Assembly (NCBI RefSeq): GCF_030852425.1
Contig: NZ_NSDM01000005.1
Coordinates: 186,338 to 250,337, forward strand
Direction: 5' to 3'
Origin: Saccharothrix longispora
GTDB lineage: Bacteria > Actinomycetota > Actinomycetes > Mycobacteriales > Pseudonocardiaceae
Length of the DNA: 64,000 nt
Position numbers and translations under genes: made by a program. This document shows positions 16,045-24,464 of this stretch, in pieces. The notes beneath the pieces are model-generated. The model did no database searches. It had not been told where the DNA came from and saw only the letters and a program-made list of their open reading frames with translations. The stretch's first letter is position 1, and each line of letters starts with the position of its first letter.

Positions 16045-17061
16045 TCACAGGCCGTGGCGGCGGTTGCCGGCGACCAGTTCGGCCACCCGCGACTCGGCCG
16101 CGGCGGAGAACGGGGCGCGGTACGCGTCGACCGCCAGCCGGGTGTCCTCGAGCACCAGGTCCGCGTTGATGTGGGCGCCCGCCGCCGCGCCCGCCGCCGC
16201 CGACGCGCCGACCTGTGCCGACAGGTCCGCCACGTTGCCCGCCGCCCACACGCCGGGCACCTCGGTGCGACCGGTCGCGTCCACCGCGACGTGCTCGCCC
16301 ATCCCGGACGGGTGCGGCACCGGCCGCAGGCCGAGCGCGTCCAGGAAACCGGTGCGGGCGACCATCCTGGTGGCCACGGCGACGGTGTCGCGGGCGACGA
16401 CCGAGCCGTCCGCGAGCCGCATGCCGGCGATCCGGTCGTCGACGACCTCCAGGGCCGCCACCTCGCCGCCCACCACGCGGATGCCGCGCGCCGCCAGCTG
16501 TTCCGCCTGCTCGTCGGTGGGTGCGGGCGCGGTGTGCGCGAAGAGGACGACGTCGTCGCTCCACTGGCGGAACAGCAGCGCCTGGTGCACCGACATCGGC
16601 CCGGTTGCCAGCACCCCGATGGCCCGGTCCCGGACCTCCCACCCGTGGCAGTACGGGCAGTGCACGACGTCGCGCCCCCACCGCTCGCGCAGGCCGGCCA
16701 CGTCCGGCAGCTCGTCGACCAGTCCCGAGGCCACCAGCACCCGGCGGGCGCGGACCGCGCGGCCGGCCACCTCCACCGCGAACCCGGCGCCCTCCCGGAC
16801 CACCGCGCCCACCTCGCCCGCCACGACGTGCCCGCCGTAGGAGCGCACCTCCGCCCGGCCGCGCTCCAGCAGCTCGACCGGCGACACGCCCTCGCGGGCG
16901 AACAACCCGTGCACCCCGTCGGCGGGGGCGTTGCGCGGCGCTCCCGAGTCGACCACCAGCACCGACCTCCGGGCACGGGCGAGCATCAACGCCCCGTTCA
17001 GCCCCGCGGCGCCGCCGCCGACCACCACCACGTCGTACCTGTCGCGCACCTGCTCGGTCAT
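16045..17061 (-). CDS. Thioredoxin-reductase-like FAD/NAD(P) flavoprotein with CPYC
   Basis: The 338-residue protein has the FAD-binding motif VVVVGGGAAGLNGALMLAR (about 11-29), the redox pair Cys135/Cys138 in HCPYCHGWEVRDR, a second nucleotide-binding part (GVLATGPMSVHQALLFRQW) and the closing GVWAAGNVADLSAQVGASAAAG for FAD. Proteins of this shape reduce thioredoxin-like partners or form antibiotic disulfides (HlmI/GliT type); no thioredoxin gene is adjacent. ATG 17061 is well supported by AGGAGG 7 to 8 bases upstream. The upstream gap contains two overlapping palindromes. Confidence 0.85.
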   Translation of the reverse strand: MTEQVRDRYDVVVVGGGAAGLNGALMLARARRSVLVVDSGAPRNAPADGVHGLFAREGVSPVELLERGRAEVRSYGGHVVAGEVGAVVREGAGFAVEVAGRAVRARRVLVASGLVDELPDVAGLRERWGRDVVHCPYCHGWEVRDRAIGVLATGPMSVHQALLFRQWSDDVVLFAHTAPAPTDEQAEQLAARGIRVVGGEVAALEVVDDRIAGMRLADGSVVARDTVAVATRMVARTGFLDALGLRPVPHPSGMGEHVAVDATGRTEVPGVWAAGNVADLSAQVGASAAAGAAAGAHINADLVLEDTRLAVDAYRAPFSAAAESRVAELVAGNRRHGL

Positions 17062-17101
17062 CAGGACCACCTCCTGGGACCACCATGCGCGCCGTGCGAC
17101 C

Positions 17102-17138
17102 GGATCGGCAAACCTTGTTGCCGATCCGGCAACAAGGT
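17102..17138. promoter_or_regulatory. Two overlapping, mutually exclusive palindromes
   Basis: GGATCGGCAA (17102-17111) pairs with TTGCCGATCC (17118-17127) across 6 nt. ACCTTGTTGCCG (17112-17123) pairs with CGGCAACAAGGT (17127-17138) across 3 nt. Both pairings are perfect and share 17118-17123 plus base 17127, so only one can form at a time. The element sits between the glycosyltransferase stop and the flavoprotein start on the minus strand. It could be a terminator/antiterminator switch or a multi-site operator. Confidence 0.6.
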
Positions 17139-17180
17139 CGGTTCCGGCCGGGTCGGCACGCCGACCACCGGAGGGGTGGC

Positions 17181-18032
17181 TCAGGCGAACTCCGGCAACC
17201 GGCGGGCGACCTCGGCCGGCGACGGCATGCGGGCGATCTCCTCGGTGAGGCCGCGCGCCGCGTCGCGGTGGGCGCGGTGTGCCAACAATGTGAGGACGAG
17301 GTCGGCGACGGCCTCCGCGTCCTGCTCCCCCGGCAGCAGCCGCAGACCGGCGCCGGAGGCGGAGGCGGCGAGCGCGTCGGCGTTGACGAACTGGTCGGCC
17401 CCCTGCGGCAGGAGCAGCTGCGGAACGCCGACGGCGAGCGCGCCCAGGGTCGCGAGGCCCGCGACGGCGGCGGTGAGCAGCTCCGGAGTGCCGAACGCGG
17501 TGCCGAGCGTCAGGTGGACCAGCGCGCGGGAGCCGCGGCGGGCGGGCAGCGCGCCCGGTTCTGCGTGCGCGACGGGCCGCAGCGCGACGGGCCGCAGCGC
17601 GACGCGCCGGGCGGTCGCGAGGAAGTCCTCGTCCTGCAACGACGGCGGGCAGATGTCGAGGTGCGGCAGACCCGGGACGGCCTCGGCGGGCGGGGCGAGG
17701 CCGATGCCCTCGGGGAACATGCGGCCGAACCCGTGCCACAGGCCCGGCACCCCGACGCGGCGCGCGGCGACGGCCGCACCCGGCACGCCCCATCCGTGCA
17801 CGACGAGGTCGGGCCGCAACCGGGCCAGTTCCGGCTCCAGGTCCTCGGCGTAGACCTCGTGGAACGAGTCCGCCGGGCGGAAGGGCCGCAGCCCGTCGGC
17901 GGCCAGCGCCTCGTGCACCGCGTCGCCCGCGGTCCAGTGCACCTCGTGCCCGGCGTCGCGGGCGGCGACGGCGAGCGGGATCATCGGGTAGGTGTGGCCG
18001 ACGGAGGACAGGCCGGCGAACAGCACGCGCAT
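17181..18032 (-). CDS. Macrolide-type GT1 glycosyltransferase with internal deletion
   Basis: The 283-residue protein starts like activator-dependent natural-product glycosyltransferases (MRVLFAGLSSVGHTYPMIPLA) and ends with GVPQLLLPQGADQFVNADALA. Between LVHLTLGTAFGTPELLTAAV and TLGALAVGVPQ about 50 residues expected in the family are missing, including the HGGSGT-type nucleotide-sugar loop. The junction lies near 17449 and keeps the frame. Usual family length is about 380-420 residues. A tandem duplication also gives RPVALRPVA near residue 155. It probably cannot bind a donor sugar in the normal way. No biosynthetic cluster surrounds it. Confidence 0.8.
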   Translation of the reverse strand: MRVLFAGLSSVGHTYPMIPLAVAARDAGHEVHWTAGDAVHEALAADGLRPFRPADSFHEVYAEDLEPELARLRPDLVVHGWGVPGAAVAARRVGVPGLWHGFGRMFPEGIGLAPPAEAVPGLPHLDICPPSLQDEDFLATARRVALRPVALRPVAHAEPGALPARRGSRALVHLTLGTAFGTPELLTAAVAGLATLGALAVGVPQLLLPQGADQFVNADALAASASGAGLRLLPGEQDAEAVADLVLTLLAHRAHRDAARGLTEEIARMPSPAEVARRLPEFA

Positions 18033-18209
18033 GGCCCCGGAACCCAGTCGTCGGGTCCGACGCGCCCGGCACCTGCCGCACGGGGCGGACCAGCCGCCGC
18101 GCACCGGATGGCCACCCCGCCGACCCACGATCGGGCGGTCGCGGGTGATCTCCGGCCCTCAGCGGGTATGCCCCGGTGGAGTCACGTCGACCGGACACCT
18201 GGAGAGCCC

Positions 18210-18827
18210 ATGTCAGACCTGAGGACCGCCGTCGTCTACTACTCCGCCACCGGCAGCGTCCACGCGATGGCCCAGGCCGCGGCGCGCGCCGCCGAGGAGG
18301 CGGGGTCCGAGGTGCGGTTGCGGAAGGTGCGGGAGCTCGCGCCGGAGGAGGCCATCGCGAGCAACGAGGGCTGGGCCACGCACGCGCGGCAGACCCAGGA
18401 CCTGCCGGAGGCGTCGCTGGACGACCTGGAGTGGGCCGACCTGCTGATCTTCGGCGCGCCGACCCGGTTCGGCATGCCGGCGGCGCAGCTCAAGCAGTTC
18501 ATCGACACCACGGGGCCGCTGTGGGGCGCGGGCAAGCTGGTGGACAAGGTGGCGACGTCGTTCACCTCGGCGGCCACCGCGCACGGCGGCCAGGAGACCA
18601 CGATCACCGCGCTCAACAACACCTTCTACCACTGGGGTTGCGTCATCGTGCCGCCCGGCTACGCCGACCCGATCCAGTTCCAGGCCGGCAACCCCTACGG
18701 CTCCAGCCACGTCTCGGACAACGGCCAGACGCCGCCCGGGCAGGTCGAGCTGGACGCGGTGTCCTTCCAGGCACGTCGCGCGGTGCGCCTCGCCCGCGCC
18801 CTCAAGGCGGGTCTCGCCTCGGCGTGA
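18210..18827 (+). CDS. wrbA: WrbA-type NAD(P)H:quinone oxidoreductase
   Basis: The 205-residue flavodoxin-fold protein has the FMN phosphate loop VVYYSATGSVHAMA (about 8-21), GAPTRFGMPAAQLKQFID (about 89-106), FTSAATAHGGQETT and the closing YGSSHVSDNGQ. These are hallmark WrbA segments. The enzyme carries out two-electron quinone reduction as a defence against redox stress and works as a cytosolic tetramer. GGAGAG precedes ATG 18210. It is divergent from the truncated glycosyltransferase gene. Confidence 0.92.
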   Translation: MSDLRTAVVYYSATGSVHAMAQAAARAAEEAGSEVRLRKVRELAPEEAIASNEGWATHARQTQDLPEASLDDLEWADLLIFGAPTRFGMPAAQLKQFIDTTGPLWGAGKLVDKVATSFTSAATAHGGQETTITALNNTFYHWGCVIVPPGYADPIQFQAGNPYGSSHVSDNGQTPPGQVELDAVSFQARRAVRLARALKAGLASA

Positions 18828-18861
18828 CGGGTCGGGAGCCGTGGCCGACCGAAGGTGGTGA

Positions 18862-18904
18862 TTGACAGACCCGACGGCGCGCGGTCAGCCTGGGAGCGCT
18901 CCCG
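18862..18904 (+). promoter_or_regulatory. Promoter with CebR-like operator
   Basis: TTGACA at 18862-18867 is followed by the palindrome TGGGAGCGCTCCCG at 18891-18904 (core GGGAGCGCTCCC, perfect). This is the consensus bound by CebR, the cellobiose-responsive LacI repressor of actinomycetes. The site overlaps the position expected for the -10 region and start point. Confidence 0.8.
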
Positions 18905-18931
18905 GACACCGTCGTCGCAGAGGACACCGCC

Positions 18932-20953
18932 ATGAGACCGCGCGCCACCCTGCTCGTGCTCACCCTGGTCGCCTCCGCCGTCGTCATGCCCGCCCTCGCC
19001 GCACCGGCCGTGCTGGCGCAGGACGAACCCGGCGTCCGCGTGGCGGTGAACGCGCGCGCCGGGCTGGAGGCAGTGGACGACGCCGCGATCGGGGTGAACC
19101 ACGCGATCTGGGACGCCCAGCTCGGCACGCCCGAGGTGTCCGACCTGCTCAAGGGGGCCGGGGTGGGCGCGATGCGCTACCCCGGCGGTTCGTACTCGGA
19201 CATCTACCACTGGCGCGACCACACCGCGCCCGGCGGGTACGTCGCGCCGAACACCGACTTCGACACGTTCATGGCGGGTGTGCGGCGGGCCGGGGCGCAG
19301 GCCGTGGTGACGGCCAACTACGGCACCGGCACGCCGCAGGAGGCGGCCGAGTGGGTGCGCTACGCCAACGTCACCAAGGGCTACGGCGTGAAGTACTGGG
19401 AGATCGGCAACGAGCTGTACGGCAACGGGCACTACGGCTCGCAGTGGGAGGCCGACGACCACCCGGACAAGAGCCCGGCCCAGTACGCGGCGCTGGTCGT
19501 GGAGTACGCGCGGGCGATGAAGGCGGTCGACCCGACGATCCGGGTGGGCGCGGTCCTCACCACGCCGGGCGACTGGCCGGACGGCATCGTGGCGGCCGGC
19601 GACGCGGGCACGTGGAACCAGGTCGTGCTGTCGACCGCCGGGCCGGAGGTCGACTTCGCCGTGCTGCACTGGTACCCCGTCGGCGCGACCGGGGCCGAGG
19701 TGCTGGCCAAGACGGACCGCGTGCCGGAGATGCTGCGCATGGCCCGGGAGCAGATCGCCCGCCACGCGGGCAAGGAGCTGGGCATCGCGCTGACCGAGGT
19801 GAACACCTCCTACGGGCGCAACACCCAACCCGGCGCGCTGTTCGCCGCGGACGCCTACGCGACCCTGCTGGCCAACGGCGTGTTCACGGTGGACTGGTGG
19901 AACGTCCACAACGGCATCGGGACGGTGTCCACCATCGGCGGGCAGACCGACTTCGACGACTTCGGCCTGCTCTCCAGCGGCACCTGCACCGCCGACGGCT
20001 CGGTGTGCCAACCGGCGCTGAACACGCCGTTCGCGCCGTACCACGGCCTGGCGATGGCGTCCCGGTTCGCCCGCCCCGGCGACCGGTTCGTCGCGGCCGG
20101 CGCCTCCGACCCGCTGGTGCGGGCGCACGCCGCCCGCCGCCCCGACGGCGGCCTGGCCGTGCTGCTGGTCAACCAGGACCCCGCGCGGTCCAAGCCGGTC
20201 ACCCTGGACTACGCCGGGTACGCGCCCGCCGAGCAGGCGCAGGTGCTGTCCTTCGCCACCGGTGACACCGGCATCACCACGTCGACCGGCGCGGCGCGGT
20301 CGGTGGTGCTCCCGCCGTACTCGCTCACCACGATCGTGCTGCGGCCGGCCACGCCGGTCACCGGTCCGGCGGCCCCGGAACGCCCCGCGGTCGACGCCGT
20401 CACCGACCGCACGGCCACCCTGACGTGGGCCCGTCCCGCGCCGGGCGTCAAGTACGAGGTGCACCGGCGGCTGGGCACCACGACCGAGCAGTGGGGGGAG
20501 ACGACCGGCACCTCGTTCACCGCGCGCAACCTCACCCCCGGCACCCGGTACGCGGTCAACCTGATCGCCCGCGACGGCGCCGGCCGGGTGTCCTGGGCCT
20601 CGCCGCCGCTGACCTTCACCACCGCCGCGCCCGCCGCCGGGCCGTGCTCGGTCAGGCTGACGAACACGACCGACTGGGGCAACGGCTTCGTCGGCAGCGT
20701 CGACGTCACCAACACCGGCGAGGACCCGCTGGACGGGTGGACGCTCGCGTTCGACTGGCCGACGCCGTGGCAGCAGGTGGCCAACGGGTGGAACGCGACG
20801 TGGACGCAGACCGGCGCCGCCGTGCGCGTCGGCTCGGACCAGGTGCTCGCCCCCGGGGCCACGGTGAACACCGGGTTCGTGGGCGCGTACCAGGGCCCGA
20901 ACCCGCTGCCCCTGGTGTTCACGCTCAACGGCAACCCCTGCACGACCGGCTGA
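18932..20953 (+). CDS. Secreted clan GH-A glycosidase (arabinofuranosidase-like) with FN3 and CBM2
   Basis: The 673-residue precursor has a signal peptide (1-29). The catalytic TIM barrel shows the clan-A acid/base Glu161 (KYWEIGNELYGNG) and nucleophile Glu289 (IALTEVNTSYG). A small beta domain follows (to about 470), then a fibronectin type III domain (about 475-565) and a family 2 cellulose-binding module (about 570-673, starting CSVRLTNTTDWGNGFVGSVDVTN). The overall form resembles GH51/GH39-like alpha-L-arabinofuranosidases; the exact family needs a search. The CebR-like operator upstream and CBM2 suggest expression and action during cellulose breakdown. Confidence 0.85.
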   Translation: MRPRATLLVLTLVASAVVMPALAAPAVLAQDEPGVRVAVNARAGLEAVDDAAIGVNHAIWDAQLGTPEVSDLLKGAGVGAMRYPGGSYSDIYHWRDHTAPGGYVAPNTDFDTFMAGVRRAGAQAVVTANYGTGTPQEAAEWVRYANVTKGYGVKYWEIGNELYGNGHYGSQWEADDHPDKSPAQYAALVVEYARAMKAVDPTIRVGAVLTTPGDWPDGIVAAGDAGTWNQVVLSTAGPEVDFAVLHWYPVGATGAEVLAKTDRVPEMLRMAREQIARHAGKELGIALTEVNTSYGRNTQPGALFAADAYATLLANGVFTVDWWNVHNGIGTVSTIGGQTDFDDFGLLSSGTCTADGSVCQPALNTPFAPYHGLAMASRFARPGDRFVAAGASDPLVRAHAARRPDGGLAVLLVNQDPARSKPVTLDYAGYAPAEQAQVLSFATGDTGITTSTGAARSVVLPPYSLTTIVLRPATPVTGPAAPERPAVDAVTDRTATLTWARPAPGVKYEVHRRLGTTTEQWGETTGTSFTARNLTPGTRYAVNLIARDGAGRVSWASPPLTFTTAAPAAGPCSVRLTNTTDWGNGFVGSVDVTNTGEDPLDGWTLAFDWPTPWQQVANGWNATWTQTGAAVRVGSDQVLAPGATVNTGFVGAYQGPNPLPLVFTLNGNPCTTG

Positions 20954-20956
20954 CGC

Positions 20957-20980
20957 GCCCGCGCCGCGCGCGGCGCGGGC
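20957..20980. terminator. Palindromic terminator between convergent genes
   Basis: A perfect 24-bp palindrome made only of G and C lies 3 bases after the glycosidase stop codon and 6 bases before the P450 stop, between the two convergent genes. Confidence 0.7.
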
Positions 20981-20986
20981 GGACCG

Positions 20987-22210
20987 TCACCAGGTCACGG
21001 GCAGCTCGTGGACGCCGTAGACGAAGCCGTCGTGCTTGAACGGGACGTCCTCGAAGTCGACGGCCAACCGCAGCCCCGGCACGCGCCGGTACAGCGTGCG
21101 GTAGACGACCTCCAGCTCCAGGCGGGCGAGCGGCTGCCCGAGGCACTGGTGCACGCCGAACCCGAACGCCAGGTGGTGGCGGGCCTGCCGGGTGAGGTCG
21201 AGCCGGTCGGGGTCCGGGAACGCCTCGGGATCGCGGTTGGCGATCTCGTTGGGCAGCACGAAGCCCTCGCCCGCCGTGACCGGGCAGCCCGCGACCTCCA
21301 TGTCCTCCGTCGCGACCCGGCGGCGCCCGCCGTGCGTGATGGTGAGGTAGCGCAGCAGCTCCTCGACCGCGCGGGTGGCGACGGCGGGGTCGTCGGAGTC
21401 GCGCAGCAGCGCCAGCTGGTCGGGGTGGCGCAGCAGCAGCAACGTGCTCAGCGCGATCATGTTCGCGGTGGTCTCGTGGCCCGCGATGAGCAGCAGCACG
21501 GCCATCTGCGTGGCCTCGGGCACGGTCAGGTCACCTGACCTGATCTTCCCGCCGAGGCGGGACAGCAGGTCGTCGCCCGGGCTCTCCAGCTTGGCGACGA
21601 CGAGCGCGCCGAGGTACCGGCCCAGCTCGCCCATGGCGGTGGCCCGCTGCTCCGGGGCGGAGTCGCGGTTGATGATCGTCCGGCTGTTGCGCTGGAAGAA
21701 GTCGTGGTCGTCGTAGGGCACGTCGAGCAGCTCGCAGATCACCAGCGACGGCACCGGCAGCGCGAACGCCTCCACCAGGTCGGCCGGCTTCGGCCCGGCG
21801 AGCAGCGCGTCGACCGCGCGGTCGACGATCCCCTGCACCATCGGCCGCATGGCCTCGACCTTCTTCACCGCGAACGCCGCGCCGACCATGCGCCGCAACC
21901 GGGCGTGCTCGGGGTCGTCCATGCCGATGAAGCTCAGCGTCCCGCCGGGACCCGGCGCCTGGCGCGGGTAGTCGGGGTGGGTCATGTCCGCGCTCACGCG
22001 CGGGTCGCCGAGCACCGCGCGCTGGTCGGCGAAGCGGGTGACCAACCACGGCGTGCTGCCGTCCCACAGCCGCACGCGGGTCATCGGCGCCCGCTCCCGC
22101 ATCGCCCGCAGCTCGGGCGGCGGGTCGAAGGGGCGGCCCTCGGCCCGGGGCATGGGGTAGTCCGCAACCTCGGCCGGGCTGCCGCCCGCGGGGTCGGTGG
22201 TGCTCGTCAT
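20987..22210 (-). CDS. Cytochrome P450 (CYP105-like), terminal enzyme of a three-gene operon
   Basis: The 407-residue P450 has the I-helix oxygen-binding motif AGHETTANM, the K-helix ExxR in AVEELLRYL, and the heme-Cys loop FGFGVHQCLGQPLARLEL, all intact. It is a soluble class I P450 needing ferredoxin and reductase, both encoded just upstream in the same operon. ATG 22210 overlaps the reductase stop by 4 bases. The sequence resembles xenobiotic-type CYP105 enzymes, but the substrate cannot be read. Confidence 0.92.
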   Translation of the reverse strand: MTSTTDPAGGSPAEVADYPMPRAEGRPFDPPPELRAMRERAPMTRVRLWDGSTPWLVTRFADQRAVLGDPRVSADMTHPDYPRQAPGPGGTLSFIGMDDPEHARLRRMVGAAFAVKKVEAMRPMVQGIVDRAVDALLAGPKPADLVEAFALPVPSLVICELLDVPYDDHDFFQRNSRTIINRDSAPEQRATAMGELGRYLGALVVAKLESPGDDLLSRLGGKIRSGDLTVPEATQMAVLLLIAGHETTANMIALSTLLLLRHPDQLALLRDSDDPAVATRAVEELLRYLTITHGGRRRVATEDMEVAGCPVTAGEGFVLPNEIANRDPEAFPDPDRLDLTRQARHHLAFGFGVHQCLGQPLARLELEVVYRTLYRRVPGLRLAVDFEDVPFKHDGFVYGVHELPVTW

Positions 22211-23472
22211 CGCTGTCCCTCCGAGAGGTCTGTCCGGGAACGGGGCGCGCGCCGGAAGCCGGCCTCCTCGACCTCGCCGGGCTCCACGTGCGAACCGGCG
22301 AGGTCGAGCAGCTGCCCCAGCAGCCGCTGCCGCAGTGCGCGGGCCTGCTTGGGCATGTTCCAGCCGAGGACGCCGACGGCCTCGCCGTCGCGCTCGTAGA
22401 GCGCGACGAACCGGCGGACGGCCACGTCGCCGTCCACGACGGACACCGACGCGCCGGGGGCGAGCACGCCGTGGACCTGCACCCTGGCGTCGAACTGGTC
22501 GGTCCAGAAGTAGGGCACGGGCGCGTAGGGCCGCCCCGCGCCCAGGATGTCGTCGGCCACCGCCACGGCCTGCTCGGTGGCGTTCGTGCGGTTCTCCAGC
22601 CGGAGCAGGCCGCCCAGCCCCTCGTGGTGCCAACGGGCCACGTCGCCCACGGCGTAGACCCCGTCGGCGGCACGGCACCGCGCGTCGCACACCACGCCGT
22701 CGTCCAGCCTCAGGCCGCTGCCGGTCAGCCACCCGGTGTTCGGGATCGCGCCCAGCGCGACCACGACCACGTCGGCGGGCAGCACCTCGCCGGTGTCCAG
22801 GCGCACGCCGGTGACCCGCCCGTCCCGGCCCGCCAGGCCGGCCACCGCCGCGCCGAGCCGCAGGCGCACGCCGCGCTCGCGGTGCACGTCGGCGAGGACA
22901 CCCGACACCAGCGGGCCGAGCTGGGCCGCCAGCGGGGCCCGCTGCGGGCCGGCCAGGGTGACGTCCAGGCCCAGGCCGCACGCGGTGGCCGCGACCTCCG
23001 CGCCGAGCACGCCGTCACCGACGACCACCAGCCGCCCGCCGCCCAGCAGCGCGGCCCGCAGCGCCACGGCGTCGTCCAGGGTGCGCAGCACGTGCACCCC
23101 GGCCAGTCCCGCCTGGTCCGGCAGCACGCGCGGTCGCACGCCGGTGGCCAGGACCACGACGTCGGCCCGCAGCACGGTCCCGGACGCCGTCCGGACGGTG
23201 CGCGCCACCGGGTCCAGCGACACGGCCGGGTCGCCGAGGACGAACGTCGCGCCCAGCCCGTCGAGCAGTTCGGGGGTCCGCAGCCGCGCCCGCTCGGGCT
23301 GCCACGTGCCGGCCAGCACCTGCTTGGACAGCGGCGGCCGGTCGTAGGGCGGGTGCGGTTCGTCGCCCAGCAGGGTCAGCCCACCGGTGTGCCCCTTGCG
23401 CCGCAACGCCTCCGCCGTCGCGAGACCGGCGGCGGAGGCCCCGACGACCAGGACGTCGGGTGCTGCGGTCAC
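22207..23472 (-). CDS. FAD-dependent ferredoxin reductase for the adjacent P450
   Basis: The 421-residue protein has the FAD motif VLVVGASAAGLATAEAL at the N-terminus, YDRPPLSKQVLAG typical of oxygenase-coupled NAD(P)H:ferredoxin reductases, the NAD motif LVVVGDGVLGAEVAATA (about 149-165), GVYAVGDVARW for FAD, and the C-terminal reductase domain. It passes electrons from NAD(P)H to the small ferredoxin encoded just before it. It overlaps both neighbours by 4 bases, so the three proteins are translated together. Confidence 0.92.
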   Translation of the reverse strand: MTAAPDVLVVGASAAGLATAEALRRKGHTGGLTLLGDEPHPPYDRPPLSKQVLAGTWQPERARLRTPELLDGLGATFVLGDPAVSLDPVARTVRTASGTVLRADVVVLATGVRPRVLPDQAGLAGVHVLRTLDDAVALRAALLGGGRLVVVGDGVLGAEVAATACGLGLDVTLAGPQRAPLAAQLGPLVSGVLADVHRERGVRLRLGAAVAGLAGRDGRVTGVRLDTGEVLPADVVVVALGAIPNTGWLTGSGLRLDDGVVCDARCRAADGVYAVGDVARWHHEGLGGLLRLENRTNATEQAVAVADDILGAGRPYAPVPYFWTDQFDARVQVHGVLAPGASVSVVDGDVAVRRFVALYERDGEAVGVLGWNMPKQARALRQRLLGQLLDLAGSHVEPGEVEEAGFRRAPRSRTDLSEGQR

Positions 23473-23669
23473 GCGCCCTCACCCAGCGCGATGGCCGCCG
23501 CCGGGCACACGCCCGCGGCCTCGCGCACCGCCGCGTGCAGGTGCTCGGCGGGCTCGGCGTCGAGCAGCACCACGACGCCGTCCTCGTCGCGCTGGTCGAA
23601 CACGTCCGGCGCGGCCAGGACGCACGAGCCCGCGCCGCAGCACCTGTCCTCGTCCACGGTGACCTTCAT
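23469..23669 (-). CDS. Single-cluster ferredoxin of the P450 operon
   Basis: The 66-residue protein has the pattern of actinobacterial P450 ferredoxins: MKVTVDEDRCCGAGSCVLAAP with the first cluster cysteines, and a distal VCPAAAI cysteine-proline. The spacing suits a 3Fe-4S cluster, or 4Fe-4S if the variable ligand participates. ATG 23669 has AAGGAG at ideal spacing. It is the first gene of the ferredoxin, reductase, P450 operon and follows a TetR gene by 37 bases. Confidence 0.9.
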   Translation of the reverse strand: MKVTVDEDRCCGAGSCVLAAPDVFDQRDEDGVVVLLDAEPAEHLHAAVREAAGVCPAAAIALGEGA

Positions 23670-23706
23670 GTGCTGTGCTCCTTCGTTGTTCTCGTGCACG
23701 CGGTTC

Positions 23707-24351
23707 TCACGCGCCGGTCGGGGTGACGGGCGCGAGCAGGAGGCCGACGATCGCGTCGATCAGGCTGGTGGCCGCGGCGTCCCAGCTGGGTTTCGACGTG
23801 GGCGCGCCCGCGGCCAGCGCCGCCTCCCGCTCGGCCAGGGTGTGCGAGATGAGGTTGCGGGCCATCGCGCCGCGCTCCAGGTGCACGGGCAGCGGCACGG
23901 CGGGCAGGCAGCGGTTGAGCCCGTCGACGATGCGCCGCATCGGCTCGGTGGCCAGCGCCTCGTCGACGGTGGTCCGCCGCAGGCCGGGGTCGGTCATGAC
24001 CTGCGCGCTGAACCGGGCGAACCAGGTGGGGTTGCCCAGCTCGGCCAGGTGCGCGGTGTACGGGCGCACCAGGCAGGCCACCCAGTCGCGCGGCTCGCGG
24101 CTGTGCTCCACCTCGGCCAGCATCCGCGCGCGCGTGCGCTCCATCGGCTCGGTGTGCCGGCGGACGATGGCGCGCACGAGGTCGGCCTTGGTGCCGAAGT
24201 GGTAGCCGACGGCGAAGTTGTTGCCCTGCCCCGCCTCTTCGCCGACCTGCCGGTTGGACACCGCGAAGACGCCGCGCTCGGCGAACAGCCGCTCGGCGGT
24301 CGCCAGGATCAGCTCCCGGGTCTCGACCGCCCGGTTGCCCGTGGTCACCAC
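23707..24351 (-). CDS. TetR-family regulator upstream of the P450 operon
   Basis: The 214-residue protein has a TetR DNA-binding domain (RELILATAERLFAERGVFAVSNRQVGEEAG, then AVGYHFGTKADLVRAIV) and a helical ligand domain. It lies immediately before the ferredoxin gene on the same strand and probably regulates it. A TetR-like operator is present upstream at 24373-24394. It is strongly similar along its whole length to the next TetR gene (shared AVSNRQ, GQGNN, AVGYHFGTKADLVRA, VRRHT and NPTWFARF/DPTWFARF), so the pair arose by duplication. The start is GTG 24351. Confidence 0.9.
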   Translation of the reverse strand: MVTTGNRAVETRELILATAERLFAERGVFAVSNRQVGEEAGQGNNFAVGYHFGTKADLVRAIVRRHTEPMERTRARMLAEVEHSREPRDWVACLVRPYTAHLAELGNPTWFARFSAQVMTDPGLRRTTVDEALATEPMRRIVDGLNRCLPAVPLPVHLERGAMARNLISHTLAEREAALAAGAPTSKPSWDAAATSLIDAIVGLLLAPVTPTGA

Positions 24352-24372
24352 CGCACCCCATCACCGCAGCCA

Positions 24373-24394
24373 TTGAGTCAATCAGCTGACTTAA
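24373..24394. promoter_or_regulatory. Imperfect TetR-type operator
   Basis: TTGAGTCA (24373-24380) and TGACTTAA (24387-24394) are inverted arms matching at 7 of 8 positions around 6 bases. The site is AT-rich for this genome and lies just upstream of the first TetR gene. Confidence 0.55.
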
Positions 24395-24464
24395 CCACGG
24401 CGGTCCGGTCCGGCGCAACGCGCTGTGACGGATCGACTGCGGACAGGCGGACAGGCCGAAGTCG

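Noticed and set aside
16215..18827. An 870-codon open frame spanning two minus-strand genes
   Set aside because: Only its last 205 codons (WrbA) are real. The rest is antisense of the flavoprotein and glycosyltransferase genes.
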